Positions 42,793 through 51,863 of a DNA stretch of 64,000 bases are shown piece after piece. Each line of letters opens with the position of its first letter. Within the stretch, counting starts at the first letter, position 1. A program made the translations under genes and the position numbers. Source of the DNA: Devosia sp. SL43 (GTDB lineage Bacteria > Pseudomonadota > Alphaproteobacteria > Rhizobiales > Devosiaceae); contig NZ_CP063401.1 in the NCBI RefSeq assembly GCF_021729885.1, positions 3,154,501-3,218,500 on the forward strand. Reading direction: 5' to 3'. Under the pieces are notes generated by a model. It was not told the origin of the DNA and did no database searches. It worked only from the letters and a program-made list of their open reading frames with translations.

Positions 42793-44406
42793 CTATTCGG
42801 TCTGGCAAGTGAAGTTTGCTGCCAGATCGGCGCCGTCTGCGCCCTCATTGTAGTGGGGATAGGCGGGGTATTCGCACATCGGGCGGCTTCGGCCGGCCGT
42901 GCCCTCGGCAACGTCGGTCGTGACCAATCCGTCCGGGGCGGCGCCTGTCTCCACCCAGTTTTCAAGCGCGGTAAGCGGATCCCAGCGCATCACGAACTGG
43001 CCCGAACCATGCCCGAAGCCGGGCACCAGATAGTAGCGCATGAACTGCTGCGCCTTCTCGCTGCCCATGGCCTCGACAACGCGCTCGTAATATTCGGTCG
43101 TGTTGTGCGGCGTGATGGCGAAGTCGGTGGTGCCATGCATCAGCAGCATCTTGCCACCAGCATCTGCAAACGGGGACAGGTCGGGTTCGTTGGCGTCGAC
43201 CAGTTCCGAAACCTGCTTCACCCGATCGGCCCAGTCCGCCGGGTCGAATTCAAACGAGTTATAGGCCGGGTCGCGCGTGATGGCGAAACGGATCAGCGGG
43301 TCCGAGAGAACGGCGAGACCAAAATCGGCCACCGGCGCCGGCGGCACGCTGGCTTCGGGCCTTTGTCCCATGCCCCACAGACCATAGAGATCGCCACCCT
43401 CGAAGATCGGCCAGCGGGCAAAGCCGGTTGCGCCCCCCTGCAGTTCAACCGGCGACTCCCAGCGCGAGTTGATGACGTTCAGCGCCGTGATCTGCGCGCC
43501 GGTGAAGCAGGTATCCGCCGCAACATCGCCCTCGCAGCGCAGGCTTTCGATATCGAAGCCGGCATTGCAGGCGGCGACATTGGAGATAAGGCCATCCTCC
43601 AGTCCATCCAGCCCGTCACAGGCTGCCAGAACTGCGCCGTTCAGCAGTTCCACGCCGGTCGGGCTTACCCAGGCGCCCGGCTGGTACAGGGCCTTGCCCG
43701 CCATGTTGCCCGACATTTGCAGGGCCGAGAACGGATTGGCAGGGTGCGTCACCAGGGCGCCGTCGTAGTCGGCCGGCCAGCGCTGGATGGCCAGCAGCCC
43801 CTCGTGTCCGCCCTGCGAGTTTCCCTGGAAGTAGGTGTATTCTGGCGCAGCATCGTAGAATGCCTTGATGGCTGCGAGTGCCACATCATGCGTCTTCTTG
43901 AGCTGCAGCCCGCCGAAATTGGCTAGAGCCTCGTCGTTCAGCAGGAAAGTTCCATCGACGATGAATGCCGATTGATGACCGCTGTCGCTGCCGAATGTCG
44001 CATAACCGCGGGCAAGGGGAGTGGGCGCATCGTCGGCACCGAACGAGACCTGGCCGGTCGCTTCGATCAGCGCACCATTATAACCACCGCCGCCGAAATG
44101 CAGAGCCTTCTTGTTCCAGCCCAGCGGCAGGTTGACCTGGAAAATGATGTCGGGGGCGGCCGGGTCGACCGGATCAATGGCGCCATTGACCTTGCAATAG
44201 GCGCCGCCCGCCACCGCCGCATCTTCGACCAATTGAGCAGAATAGACGTCCGCGCCGCCCGATGGCGTTCCGATCTCGGCCGCTGCCACGCTCAATCCCC
44301 GCAAACCGCCGCAGCGCATGGCCTCCGGAGACGGTTGCTGCTGCGCGAGCGCGGGCGAGGTCGCCAGCAGCAGGCCCGTGAGGGTCAAAGGTATTGTCGT
44401 CCTCAT
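42793..44406 (-). CDS. Tannase / feruloyl esterase family hydrolase
   Basis: 537 residues from ATG 44406 with signal peptide MRTTIPLTLTGLLLATSPALA. The alpha/beta-hydrolase nucleophile is Ser in GNSQGGHEGL; Asp lies in LMHGTTDFAITPHN and His in VPGFGHGSGQF. Well-studied tannase-family members have a Cys beside both the Ser and the His, joined as a disulfide; here these neighbours are Asn and Gly, so that bridge is missing. It is exported and would hydrolyse an aromatic or other ester. It sits on the minus strand in the middle of an otherwise plus-strand deo locus. Confidence 0.88.
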   Translation of the reverse strand: MRTTIPLTLTGLLLATSPALAQQQPSPEAMRCGGLRGLSVAAAEIGTPSGGADVYSAQLVEDAAVAGGAYCKVNGAIDPVDPAAPDIIFQVNLPLGWNKKALHFGGGGYNGALIEATGQVSFGADDAPTPLARGYATFGSDSGHQSAFIVDGTFLLNDEALANFGGLQLKKTHDVALAAIKAFYDAAPEYTYFQGNSQGGHEGLLAIQRWPADYDGALVTHPANPFSALQMSGNMAGKALYQPGAWVSPTGVELLNGAVLAACDGLDGLEDGLISNVAACNAGFDIESLRCEGDVAADTCFTGAQITALNVINSRWESPVELQGGATGFARWPIFEGGDLYGLWGMGQRPEASVPPAPVADFGLAVLSDPLIRFAITRDPAYNSFEFDPADWADRVKQVSELVDANEPDLSPFADAGGKMLLMHGTTDFAITPHNTTEYYERVVEAMGSEKAQQFMRYYLVPGFGHGSGQFVMRWDPLTALENWVETGAAPDGLVTTDVAEGTAGRSRPMCEYPAYPHYNEGADGADLAANFTCQTE

Positions 44407-44609
44407 AGTGTCTCCTCCATTTGATGCCGGTGCCCTCTGCGGGGTGTGTGGCGGGACGAGTATTCCGGGCACGCAGGCGCACGTCCAATGAGAAGGCCAG
44501 GATCGCGCATAAGCGCCAGGTTATTTCCGGGCAACCTTGCTTGCCTCGTGGAGCCACGAGTGATTGAGTGCGGCGATAGGTAGAAGACATCACCGGTACA
44601 ACGCTCTCT
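44407..44609. promoter_or_regulatory. Divergent promoter region between tannase-like gene and deoA
   Basis: A 203-bp gap separating genes read in opposite directions. It must carry promoters for the esterase and for deoA-deoB-upp. GGAGG-like bases (TCCTCC on the plus strand, 44411-44416) form the esterase ribosome binding site. I did not identify a specific operator. Confidence 0.4.
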
Positions 44610-45929
44610 ATGGTTTTTCTCCCGCAGGAAGTCATCCTCAAAAAGCGCAACGGCGAGGCGCTCGCGCCCGCTGAAATTGCCCAGTTCATCGCTGGCTTCG
44701 CTGAAGGCACCGTGTCCCATGCGCAGGCCGCCGCCTTCGCGATGGCGGTGTATTTCCGCGATATGACCATGCCCGAGCGGGTGGCGCTCACCCTCGCCAT
44801 GCGCGATAGCGGCGCGGTGCTCGATTGGTCCGATCTTGATGGCCCGGTGGCCGACAAGCATTCCACCGGCGGCGTCGGTGACAATGTCAGCCTGATGCTA
44901 GCCCCGATCCTGGCTGCCATCGGTATTTATGTGCCGATGATTTCCGGCCGTGGCCTCGGGCATACCGGCGGGACGCTCGATAAGTTCGATGCTATTCCCG
45001 GCTACACCACCAGCCCCGACAACGCCCTGTTCCGCAAGGTGGTCAAGTCTACCGGCTGCGCTATCATCGGCCAGACCGCCGATCTCGCCCCTGCCGACAA
45101 GACGCTTTATGCCATTCGCGACGTCACCGGCACGGTGGAATCCATTTCGCTGATCACTGCCTCGATCCTGAGCAAGAAGCTCGCGGCCGGACTCGGCGCG
45201 CTGATCCTCGACGTCAAGACCGGCTCGGGTGCCTTCATGCCGACGCTGGACAAGTCGCGCGATCTAGCCAGAAGCCTGGTTGAGGTCGCCAATGGCGCGG
45301 GCCTCAAGACATCAGCGCTGATAACCGACATGAACGAGCCGCTGGCATCAGCCGCGGGCAACGGGCTGGAAGTGCGCAACGCCGTCGATTTTCTCACTGG
45401 CAAGCATCAGGATGCCAGGTTGCGCGAGGTGACGCTGGCCCTCTGCGCCGAACTCGCTGCCATGACGGGCATCGCGCCTGATGTCCTTTCGGCCCGCAAG
45501 TTGGTGGAAGACGCGCTTGATAGCGGCCGCGCCACGGAGCGCTTTAGCCGCATGGTCACAGCGCTTGGCGGTCCGGCCGACTTCGTCGAACAGATGGATA
45601 GGCACCTCGCTGCGGCGCCCATCATACGCGACGTCTTCGCATCGGGGCCGGGCACCATTGCTGAGATCGATACGCGCGGCGTTGGTATGGCCGTGGTTGC
45701 TCTTGGCGGTGGCCGCACAATGCCAACGGACAAGATCGACCATACTGTCGGATTTGACCGTCTGCTCGGCCTTGGCGCCCGCGTCGATATGACGATCCCC
45801 ATCGCTCGCATCCACGCTCGCGACGAGGCATCGGCCGCTGACGCTGAAGCGCGCCTCAAATCCGCCTACAGGCTCGGCGATAGCGCGCCCGTCTTCCCGC
45901 TGATTGCCGACCAAATTGCGCCGACCTAA
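44610..45929 (+). CDS. deoA: Thymidine phosphorylase
   Basis: 439 residues, standard length. It phosphorolyses thymidine and deoxyuridine to base and deoxyribose-1-phosphate. The phosphate/nucleoside site [12 protein letters not shown] lies near 90-100, [10 protein letters not shown] near 113-122, and KTGSGAFM near 205; these are the defining motifs of the pyrimidine-nucleoside phosphorylase family. Next comes deoB after a 123-bp repeat-containing gap. Confidence 0.96.
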   Translation: MVFLPQEVILKKRNGEALAPAEIAQFIAGFAEGTVSHAQAAAFAMAVYFRDMTMPERVALTLAMRDSGAVLDWSDLDGPVADKHSTGGVGDNVSLMLAPILAAIGIYVPMISGRGLGHTGGTLDKFDAIPGYTTSPDNALFRKVVKSTGCAIIGQTADLAPADKTLYAIRDVTGTVESISLITASILSKKLAAGLGALILDVKTGSGAFMPTLDKSRDLARSLVEVANGAGLKTSALITDMNEPLASAAGNGLEVRNAVDFLTGKHQDARLREVTLALCAELAAMTGIAPDVLSARKLVEDALDSGRATERFSRMVTALGGPADFVEQMDRHLAAAPIIRDVFASGPGTIAEIDTRGVGMAVVALGGGRTMPTDKIDHTVGFDRLLGLGARVDMTIPIARIHARDEASAADAEARLKSAYRLGDSAPVFPLIADQIAPT

Positions 45930-45939
45930 GTTCCGTCGC

Positions 45940-46025
45940 CTCCCTCCCTCTTGAGGGGAGAGAATGAGGGAGGTGGCCGTTCGCTTATGGACACCACCCC
46001 CGCCCCTCCCCTCAAGGAGGACGGG
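45940..46025. repeat. Palindromic intergenic repeat (CTTGAGGGG type)
   Basis: CTCTTGAGGGGAG on the left pairs with CTCCCCTCAAGGAG on the right across about 50 bases, and GGGAGGTGGC with CCACCCCCGCCC partly in between. The same CTTGAGGGG/CCCCTCAAG core occurs in the repeat at 21422-21533. It lies between deoA and deoB and may affect their relative expression. Confidence 0.6.
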
Positions 46026-46052
46026 AGCCAGACATCTAATCAGGAGCCTGCC

Positions 46053-47270
46053 ATGCCCCGCGCGATACTCTGCATTCTCGACAGCGTCGGCATTGGCGGT
46101 GCGCCGGACGCCCACAAGTATGGCGATGTGGGCTCCAACACTTTTGGCCATATCGCCGAATGGGCCGCATCAGGCAAGGCCGATCGTGCCGGCCTGCGGG
46201 CGGGGCCGCTCAACGTGCCCAATCTCGATGCAATGGGCATCGGTGCGGCGATCAAGCTATCGACAGGCACCCTGCCGCCCAACCTCTCGGCGCAGGCCAA
46301 GGGTGGCCGCTTCGGCGTGGGCCGCGAAGTGTCAAAGGGTAAGGATACGCCCTCAGGCCATTGGGAAATTGCGGGCGTCCCCGTGCCTTTCGACTGGGGC
46401 TACTTCCCGCAATCCGAACCGACCTTTCCGCCCGAGCTCATCGCCGAATTCGTCAAACGCGCCAAGCTGCCCGGTATCCTCGGCGACAAGCATGCCTCCG
46501 GTACCGACATCATCGCTGCGCTCGGCGAGGAGCATATCCGGTCCGGCAAGCCGATCTGCTACACTTCGATCGACAGTGTCTTCCAGATTGCCGCCCATGA
46601 AGGCGCCTTCGGCCTCGAACGGCTCTACGAGATCTGCCAGATCGCCTTCGAGCTGACCGCGCCGCTGATGATTGGCCGCGTCATCGCCCGCCCCTTCGTC
46701 GGCGAGGATGCGACGAGCTTCAAGCGTACGGGCAACCGCCGCGACTTCGCCATCTCGCCGCCCGAGCCGACGCTGCTTGACCGCAACCAGGCCGCCGGCA
46801 ACCAAGTCTATGCCATCGGCAAGATTTCCGACATCTATGCCGGTCATGGTGTGACCCACCAGATGAAAGGCACCGGCCTGCCGCAGCTTTTCGACAAGAC
46901 GCTCGACGCCATGGAAATGGCCGCCGACAACGCCTTCATCATGACCAATTTCGTCGATTTCGACAGTGAATACGGCCACCGCCGCGACGTGCCGGGCTAT
47001 GCCGCAGCGCTCGAATATTTCGATTCCCGCCTGCCAGAGCTCATCGCCAAGCTGCGTCAGGACGACTTGCTGGTCCTCACCGCCGATCACGGTAACGATC
47101 CGACCTGGTCGGGCACCGATCATACGCGCGAACAGGTGCCGATCCTGGTCTTTTCCCCAAGCCTGTCACAAGGCGAGATTGGCATTCGCCCCACCTTCGC
47201 TGATATAGGTGAGAGCATTGCCCACTGGCTCGGCCTCGCGCCCGGCCGCCACGGCAAATCTTTCCTCTAG
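46053..47270 (+). CDS. deoB: Phosphopentomutase
   Basis: 405 residues from ATG 46053 (the frame opens upstream at 45951, through the repeat). It interconverts (deoxy)ribose-1-phosphate and -5-phosphate, linking the phosphorylases to DeoC. It is an alkaline-phosphatase-superfamily metalloenzyme: [14 protein letters not shown] at the start holds the first metal-binding Asp, [14 protein letters not shown] the phosphorylated Thr, and [18 protein letters not shown] the metal-binding Asp and His residues. Followed by upp after 16 bp. Confidence 0.96.
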   Translation: MPRAILCILDSVGIGGAPDAHKYGDVGSNTFGHIAEWAASGKADRAGLRAGPLNVPNLDAMGIGAAIKLSTGTLPPNLSAQAKGGRFGVGREVSKGKDTPSGHWEIAGVPVPFDWGYFPQSEPTFPPELIAEFVKRAKLPGILGDKHASGTDIIAALGEEHIRSGKPICYTSIDSVFQIAAHEGAFGLERLYEICQIAFELTAPLMIGRVIARPFVGEDATSFKRTGNRRDFAISPPEPTLLDRNQAAGNQVYAIGKISDIYAGHGVTHQMKGTGLPQLFDKTLDAMEMAADNAFIMTNFVDFDSEYGHRRDVPGYAAALEYFDSRLPELIAKLRQDDLLVLTADHGNDPTWSGTDHTREQVPILVFSPSLSQGEIGIRPTFADIGESIAHWLGLAPGRHGKSFL

Positions 47271-47286
47271 GCCTCGGGGTGATCTC

Positions 47287-47916
47287 ATGAGCAACGTAAC
47301 CGTCATCGATCACCCGCTGATCCAGCACAAGCTGACCATCATGCGCAACAAGGAGACCTCCATCGCGGGGTTCCGCCGCCTGCTGCGCGAGATCGCGCAT
47401 CTGATGTGCTATGAGGTGACGCGCGATCTCGAACTGGAAATGATCCCGATCGAGACGCCGATGGCGCAGATGGACAGCCCCGCCATCAAGGGCAAGAAGC
47501 TGGTCTTCGCCTCCATCCTGCGCGCCGGCAATGGCCTGCTCGATGGCATGCTTGACCTCGTGCCCGCCGCCCGCGTCGCCCATATCGGCATCTATCGCGA
47601 TCACGAGACGCTGGAGCCGGTCGAATATTACTTCAAGGCGCCGTCCCACCTCGAAAATCGCCTGATCATCGTGGTTGATCCTATGCTGGCTACCGGCAAT
47701 TCGGCGACAGCCGCGATCGAGAAGCTCAAGGAACGCGGCGCCAACAATATCCGCTTCCTGTGCCTGCTGGCGGCGCCCGAGGGCATCGCCAATTTCACCG
47801 CAGCGCATCCTGATGTGCCGGTGTTCACGGCGTCGATCGACAGCCATCTCAACGAGAAGGGCTATATTGTCCCCGGCCTGGGTGATGCGGGCGATCGGAT
47901 GTACGGGACGAAGTAG
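47287..47916 (+). CDS. upp: Uracil phosphoribosyltransferase
   Basis: 209 residues from ATG 47287; the frame runs further upstream into deoB, which I exclude. It converts uracil and PRPP to UMP. It shows [19 protein letters not shown] at the start, [13 protein letters not shown] for the pyrophosphate loop, the PRPP motif [12 protein letters not shown], and [13 protein letters not shown] at the C-terminus for the uracil site. It salvages the base released by the phosphorylases and ends the operon. Confidence 0.96.
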   Translation: MSNVTVIDHPLIQHKLTIMRNKETSIAGFRRLLREIAHLMCYEVTRDLELEMIPIETPMAQMDSPAIKGKKLVFASILRAGNGLLDGMLDLVPAARVAHIGIYRDHETLEPVEYYFKAPSHLENRLIIVVDPMLATGNSATAAIEKLKERGANNIRFLCLLAAPEGIANFTAAHPDVPVFTASIDSHLNEKGYIVPGLGDAGDRMYGTK

Positions 47917-47924
47917 GCAGCGCC

Positions 47925-48011
47925 GGGTGAGGGGGCCTTTGCTGGCTGGGTGCGTGGGGAAGGCCCCCTCACCCGACCGAAGACGGTCGACCTCTCCCCC
48001 AAAGGGAGAGG
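47925..48011. repeat. Hairpin array after upp, probable terminator
   Basis: Three inverted repeats in a row. GGGTGAGGGGGCCTT (47925-47939) pairs perfectly with AAGGCCCCCTCACCC (47960-47974) across 20 bases. CGACCG-AAGA-CGGTCG follows at 47974-47989. CCTCTCCC (47991-47998) pairs with GGGAGAGG (48004-48011). It begins nine bases after the upp stop and lies between convergent genes. No long T-run follows, so its role as terminator is by position. Confidence 0.65.
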
Positions 48012-48020
48012 TAAGAAAGC

Positions 48021-48641
48021 CTACTTCGCCTTGAGCGGCAGGCCTAGGGCGATCAGTTCCTTGCGCGTCGTTGCCGGGTCCTTGAAGTGGATGCCATGCA
48101 TGCCAAATTTGCGCGCCGCCACGATGTTCTGCTCGCTGTCGTCGATGAAGACGCAGTTGTCGGGCGCCAGGCTATAGCGCTCACAGAATACGCGGTAGAG
48201 CCGCGGATCGGGCTTTACCAGGCCTTCCAGACCCGAGACGATAACGCCGTCGAACTTCTCGAGGAACGGCCATTCGGGCAGGCAGCTGACCCACTTCTCC
48301 CACGAGAAGTTGGTGATGGCGAAGGTGGGGATTTCCTGCTCGACCAGCTCGTTGTGGATGTCGATTGTGCCATGGATGAACTCGCCCAGCGTTTCCTTCC
48401 AGCGCAGGTCATAGGCCTGGATTTCGCGCCAGTACTTCGGAAAGCGGGTGATGAGCTTGGCCACGCCTTCCGAATAGATTTCACCGGCGTCGAATTCGAG
48501 GTTCCAGGCCAAAGTGCAGATATTGTCCTGGAACCACTGCGCATCCTCCTCGGTGTCGAAGAGTTTGCGGAACAGGTACATCGGGTTCCAGTCGACGAAC
48601 ACGCCGCCAAGGTCGAACACGGGAACGAGCGTATCGGTCAT
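48021..48641 (-). CDS. HAD family hydrolase (YihX-like phosphatase)
   Basis: 206 residues. Motif I is VFDLGGVFVDWNP, with the nucleophile Asp; the Gly two residues later is normal in the HAD-IA class that reads DLGG. Motif II is ITNFSWEKW and motif III/IV includes KPDPRLYRVF and CVFIDDSEQNIVAA with the metal-binding Asp pair. Closest type by pattern is the YihX group acting on sugar phosphates; the substrate is not readable. The promoter is in the 74-bp gap before the pilus genes, which are transcribed the same way. Confidence 0.9.
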   Translation of the reverse strand: MTDTLVPVFDLGGVFVDWNPMYLFRKLFDTEEDAQWFQDNICTLAWNLEFDAGEIYSEGVAKLITRFPKYWREIQAYDLRWKETLGEFIHGTIDIHNELVEQEIPTFAITNFSWEKWVSCLPEWPFLEKFDGVIVSGLEGLVKPDPRLYRVFCERYSLAPDNCVFIDDSEQNIVAARKFGMHGIHFKDPATTRKELIALGLPLKAK

Positions 48642-48715
48642 ATCAAGGGCTGCCGGAAAGGGGATGATGCCCGGCTTGTGGCACGGGGGTCCAGCAGGTG
48701 CAAGCCGTACCGCAG

Positions 48716-49297
48716 CTACTGCAGCGTGATGCTTCCACCGAAGCGCGGTAGATAGAAATTCTCCCGGTAGAGTTCGATCTCTTGGTCGAACACAATGCCA
48801 TAGAGCGGCTTGTAGAACGCGCGGCTCTCGGCGACGATCACGTACTCTCCCCGAGCGATGTCGACAATTTCGTCGGGGAGCCCGGTGTAGTCGCTGTTTT
48901 GGGCATGGGCGCCGGTGCCTTGCGGCGCCTGGTGAACGTAGCGGCGTGACCAGACTACTGTCGGGGTCTCGTCGGTGTTGAGCGGCACAAAGATCTGCGA
49001 GATGATCTGTTCGAGGTTTTCGTCCGGGTAGGGGGTCATGATGCCACCGGCGACCTTGACGTAGTCATTGAGCTCCGCGACGGTGATTGACTCCTTCGAG
49101 CGGGCCACCAGATCGCCGACCGCACCCGATACCGACTGGACCTTTCGGTCCACCGAGATCAGGGCACTCGCCTCCACCATGCCGACATAGACGAACAGCA
49201 TGATCGGCAGGATCAGTGCGAACTCCACCGCCGCCACACCGGCGTTGGCGGCGCGGAACTGCCTGGCCCATTGCATTAATTTTTCGAGTGTTGCCAT
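48716..49297 (-). CDS. TadE-like pseudopilin 2 of Flp pilus locus
   Basis: 193 residues from ATG 49297; the ATG overlaps the preceding TGA by one base. The N-terminal ANAGVAAVEFALILPIMLF is the TadE motif, with a Gly before the hydrophobic helix that permits prepilin-peptidase cleavage, and a Glu five residues after it. The rest is a periplasmic domain of about 140 residues. TadE/TadF-type pseudopilins assist Flp pilus assembly. Paired with the next entry, the same arrangement as tadE-tadF; I do not assign which is which. Confidence 0.85.
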   Translation of the reverse strand: MATLEKLMQWARQFRAANAGVAAVEFALILPIMLFVYVGMVEASALISVDRKVQSVSGAVGDLVARSKESITVAELNDYVKVAGGIMTPYPDENLEQIISQIFVPLNTDETPTVVWSRRYVHQAPQGTGAHAQNSDYTGLPDEIVDIARGEYVIVAESRAFYKPLYGIVFDQEIELYRENFYLPRFGGSITLQ

Positions 49298-49872
49298 CAG
49301 GTGAATGGCTCGTTGCGGAAGACGGTCGATGCGCTCATTAGGCGCTTGTTGCCTGGCAGGTTGCCCAGCGTCATATCCCCCAGGCTGATCATGATGGGCC
49401 ACTTGTAGTAGACCTGCACCATCATGATGCTGCCGCCACCCCCGGACGAGTACTGCTCGTCGCGCGTCCATTGCGCGTCGCAGTTTTCTTCGCAGCTCCA
49501 ATCAATGGGTGGGCTGATTGTCGCCGAGTCGAAATCGGTGATGGTCTGGACTTCGACATGCAGGTCCGTCTCGCAATTGGGGAACAACCCATAGACTCGC
49601 GCGCAGATGCGGCTCTTGAAGTCTTCAGGCGCCGACATCATGCCCTGCGCCTGGCCCGTGCGGATCAGTCGGCTGACATCCTGCGTGGCGCTTTCCAGAA
49701 CCTGCCCGGAAAGAAACACAACGGAGGTTTCCAGGATAGCGCCCACGATGGAGAAGAACGGCAAGGCAAGGATGGCAAATTCGATCAGGGTCGCGCCGCG
49801 CTCGTCGCGCGCAAAGTCGCGCCGGCGCTGCCGCAGCCTCCGTCCGATCAGCGATCCAAGTCTGGTGGCCAT
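49297..49872 (-). CDS. TadE-like pseudopilin 1 of Flp pilus locus
   Basis: 191 residues. It begins with an Arg-rich segment (RLGSLIGRRLRQRRRDFARD), then ERGATLIEFAILALPFFSI, the TadE/TadF motif with Gly before the hydrophobic helix and Glu at +5. The periplasmic part contains two Cys pairs (CARVYGLFPNCE and CEENCD) that may form disulfides. It is followed directly by the second pseudopilin gene. A CtrA-like box (GTAA-N7-TTAA on the minus strand, 49967-49981) lies about 95-110 bp upstream. Confidence 0.85.
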   Translation of the reverse strand: MATRLGSLIGRRLRQRRRDFARDERGATLIEFAILALPFFSIVGAILETSVVFLSGQVLESATQDVSRLIRTGQAQGMMSAPEDFKSRICARVYGLFPNCETDLHVEVQTITDFDSATISPPIDWSCEENCDAQWTRDEQYSSGGGGSIMMVQVYYKWPIMISLGDMTLGNLPGNKRLMSASTVFRNEPFT

Positions 49873-49966
49873 CGGGCACGCCCTGTTGCTTTGCGCGAAG
49901 GCTAGCGGGGCATGACTAATCGATGGTTAGGAAGTCCGCGTTGGCGCGGGCCAACTGGCCGGGGGG

Positions 49967-49981
49967 TTAACGGGGCGTTAC
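49967..49981 (-). promoter_or_regulatory. CtrA-like box upstream of tadE pair
   Basis: On the minus strand the sequence reads GTAA-CGCCCCG-TTAA, one mismatch from TTAA-N7-TTAA, followed by CC. It lies 95-109 bp upstream of the start at 49872, similar to the spacing of the boxes before flp and cpaB. Confidence 0.4.
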
Positions 49982-49994
49982 CGGCGGCGTTAGC

Positions 49995-50450
49995 TTATTG
50001 ACCGATGCTCTGAACGATCTGCGAGGACGCCACCGCCGCACCGGAGAAGCCGGCATCGTCGCCCATCATGATGATGTTCTGGCAAACCGGCGCGCAAGCC
50101 AGGCTCGTGCGGGCTTGGCCCTGGTAGACCGTGGTGACGCCGGCCTGCATCTGCACCACTTCGATCATCGTATCGGCGATGGGGTTGCCGGCCTTGTCGA
50201 GGACGATCAGGTTGGTCTGGCCGTAGCTCTTGCCGGTCAGGATCAGTGTTTGCGGATCCTGGATAGTGACGTCGGCAATGCCCGGATTGCCAACGATCAC
50301 GGTGGCGGCCGAGGCGTTGATGCGCAGGATGCGCGCCATGTTCACATTGACATTGATGGGCGCCCCATCGACCGCCATGGCCGGCGCCGACAGAAAGCCG
50401 GACCCGAGCGACAGGCAGAGGGCAAAGGCGGCGGCGAGGTTTGGGCGCAT
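49995..50450 (-). CDS. Short pilus-assembly N-domain protein (CpaC-N like)
   Basis: 151 residues from ATG 50450, with signal peptide (FALCLSLGSGFLSAPAMA). The body INVNVNMARILRINASAATVIVGNPGIADVTIQ is the N-terminal domain that precedes the secretin in CpaC (quoted here in part: RINASAATVIVGNPGIAD). The secretin domain is absent, so this is a stand-alone version. Two Cys (CAPVCQN) near the end could form a disulfide. It may help position the CpaC secretin (inference). The longer frame upstream to 50627 is AT-rich and not protein-like. Confidence 0.8.
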   Translation of the reverse strand: MRPNLAAAFALCLSLGSGFLSAPAMAVDGAPINVNVNMARILRINASAATVIVGNPGIADVTIQDPQTLILTGKSYGQTNLIVLDKAGNPIADTMIEVVQMQAGVTTVYQGQARTSLACAPVCQNIIMMGDDAGFSGAAVASSQIVQSIGQ

Positions 50451-50841
50451 GGCTGATCCGACGGTACTGATACGCGATGAAGTGTATTTTCTGCTCGAAT
50501 GGTGAATAATTGGCAAACGCGAATACCGGTGCTCTATCTGCGTCCAGGCAATTGTGAGGACGCCGAAGGGGAGTAACGCGTGGGCAGAATTGGAATTTTC
50601 TTTATAGGTCACAGTATCTAAGCACATCTATCAACTATACTGGCTCGGCTTGTCATAGGATAAAATGCAACATAATGCGTTAAGTCTATGATTAGAATAG
50701 GTTAAATGCTGCCCATTCAACGCTGATCCCGATCGCCGATTAACGCAATTTCAAGAAGTCACCACTAGCTTCAGGCTCATGTTCGATGTGTGACGTGTCG
50801 AACGATGGCGTCACTAGATGACGTAAAAATGGAGTCTGGGA
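50451..50841. promoter_or_regulatory. 391-bp AT-rich divergent region upstream of flp
   Basis: This gap separates the short CpaC-N gene from flp. It is much richer in A and T than flanking genes, especially 50580-50710, and no open frame in it looks coding. It holds TTAA-CGCAATT-TCAA at 50740-50754 and TTAA-N7-ATTA at 50680-50694, both CtrA-like. GGGAATG precedes the flp ATG. The flp promoter probably lies around the 50740 box. Confidence 0.6.
50740..50754 (+). promoter_or_regulatory. CtrA-like box upstream of flp
   Basis: TTAA (50740-50743), seven bases, then TCAA (50751-50754): one mismatch to the CtrA consensus. It starts 102 bp before the flp ATG. A looser second site is at 50680-50694. 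Confidence 0.45.
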
Positions 50842-51027
50842 ATGAACCTCTTCGCACGTTTCGCGCAGGACGAGTCCGGCGCGACCGCTATTGAATACGG
50901 CCTTATCGCCGCTCTGATCTCTGTCGGTATCATCCTGGCCGCTACCGCTCTCGGTGGCAGCCTGGGTAACCTCTTCAACGGCATCTCCGGCAAGCTCGAC
51001 AACTCGATGGGCAACCTCGACGGCTAA
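50842..51027 (+). CDS. flp: Flp/Fap-type IVb pilin
   Basis: 61 residues, standard for Flp major pilins (PilA in Caulobacter). The short positively charged leader MNLFARFAQDESG is followed by ATAIEYGLIAALISVGIIL, so prepilin peptidase CpaA should cut after Gly13, giving Ala as first residue and Glu18 at +5. Tyr follows the Glu, also typical. Monomers polymerise in the periplasm into adhesive Flp pili. It has its own promoter region and an unusually strong terminator right after the gene. Confidence 0.96.
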   Translation: MNLFARFAQDESGATAIEYGLIAALISVGIILAATALGGSLGNLFNGISGKLDNSMGNLDG

Positions 51028-51048
51028 TTGCCCTGTCGATCGCAACGG

Positions 51049-51080
51049 GAAGGGGTCGCTTCGGCGGCCCCTTCTTTTTT
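51049..51080 (+). terminator. Strong intrinsic terminator after flp (cUUCGg loop)
   Basis: An 11-bp stem, GAAGGGGTCGC (51049-51059) against GCGGCCCCTTC (51064-51074), encloses the tetraloop TTCG closed by C-G, the extra-stable cUUCGg type, followed by six T residues. It lies 22 bp after the flp stop. It would separate abundant pilin message from the cpaA and cpaB transcripts downstream. Confidence 0.9.
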
Positions 51081-51143
51081 GCCGTTTGTTAACCGCTCGA
51101 TAGCAGGATCGTAAGCGCGGCATTAGCCGTTCGCCGGAGAGTC

Positions 51144-51659
51144 ATGGACATGCCGACCGTTGCATTCTTGCTGCCATTTCCAGTGGCCATGGCATGGGCC
51201 GCATCGTCGGATTTGCTGACCATGCGGATTTCCAACATGCTGGTGCTGTTCCTGGCGGCCAGCTTCTGCGTCGTCGCGCTGGTGGCCAACCTGAGCTTGC
51301 AGCAATTTGCCATGCATCTGACCTGCGGCATCATCGTGCTGGCAGTTGGCTTTGCCCTGTTTGCGCTGCGCTGGATCGGCGGTGGCGATGCCAAGCTGGC
51401 GGCCGTAACCGCGCTCTGGCTTGGCTTCGATCAGAACATCATCCTGCAATACCTGCTTTACTCGGCTGTGCTGGGCGGCGTGCTGACGCTGCTGATCCTG
51501 GCGTTTCGCGGCGTGCCGCTCTTTCCCCTGATCGCGCGTCATCGCTGGCTGGAACGGCTGCATGACCGCAAGGCGGGCGTGCCCTATGGCATCGCCCTGG
51601 CCATTGCCGGGTTGGTGGCCTATTCCAACTCCACGATTTTCGAGCGGCTGGTCGCGTAG
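51144..51659 (+). CDS. cpaA: Prepilin peptidase CpaA (TadV)
   Basis: 171 residues with about five membrane helices. It processes Flp prepilin and TadE/F pseudopilins. Catalytic Asp residues of the aspartic prepilin peptidase are visible in ASSDLLTMRISN and in the conserved GGGDAKLAA motif. It lacks the N-terminal methylase domain, as is usual for the TadV/CpaA class. ATGs at 51144 and 51150 are both possible starts. A GTTAACCG half-site lies at 51088-51095, upstream. Confidence 0.93.
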   Translation: MDMPTVAFLLPFPVAMAWAASSDLLTMRISNMLVLFLAASFCVVALVANLSLQQFAMHLTCGIIVLAVGFALFALRWIGGGDAKLAAVTALWLGFDQNIILQYLLYSAVLGGVLTLLILAFRGVPLFPLIARHRWLERLHDRKAGVPYGIALAIAGLVAYSNSTIFERLVA

Positions 51660-51756
51660 CAAGCGTCGCCAAGTCATGACCAAGCAGGCTGGCAGTATTG
51701 CCGGCACCGCGCGCGCATTTTCATCGAAATTCTCAAAATGCTAAAATTTACATCTT

Positions 51757-51796
51757 GTTAACCGAACCTGCAAAGTTCCGGTTAACCAAACTTTGA
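51757..51796 (+). promoter_or_regulatory. Inverted repeat and CtrA-like box upstream of cpaB
   Basis: GTTAACCGAAC (51757-51767) and GTTCCGGTTAAC (51775-51786) form an inverted repeat with one unmatched base around CTGCAAA. The right arm begins the box TTAA-CCAAACT-TTGA (51782-51796), one mismatch to the CtrA consensus, 82 bp before the cpaB ATG. Confidence 0.45.
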
Positions 51797-51863
51797 CCCT
51801 TTGGGTGCAGAGTTCTGCCGGTGGAACTGGGCCCTCGTGCCCTGAGTACAACCGGAGTGGGTC

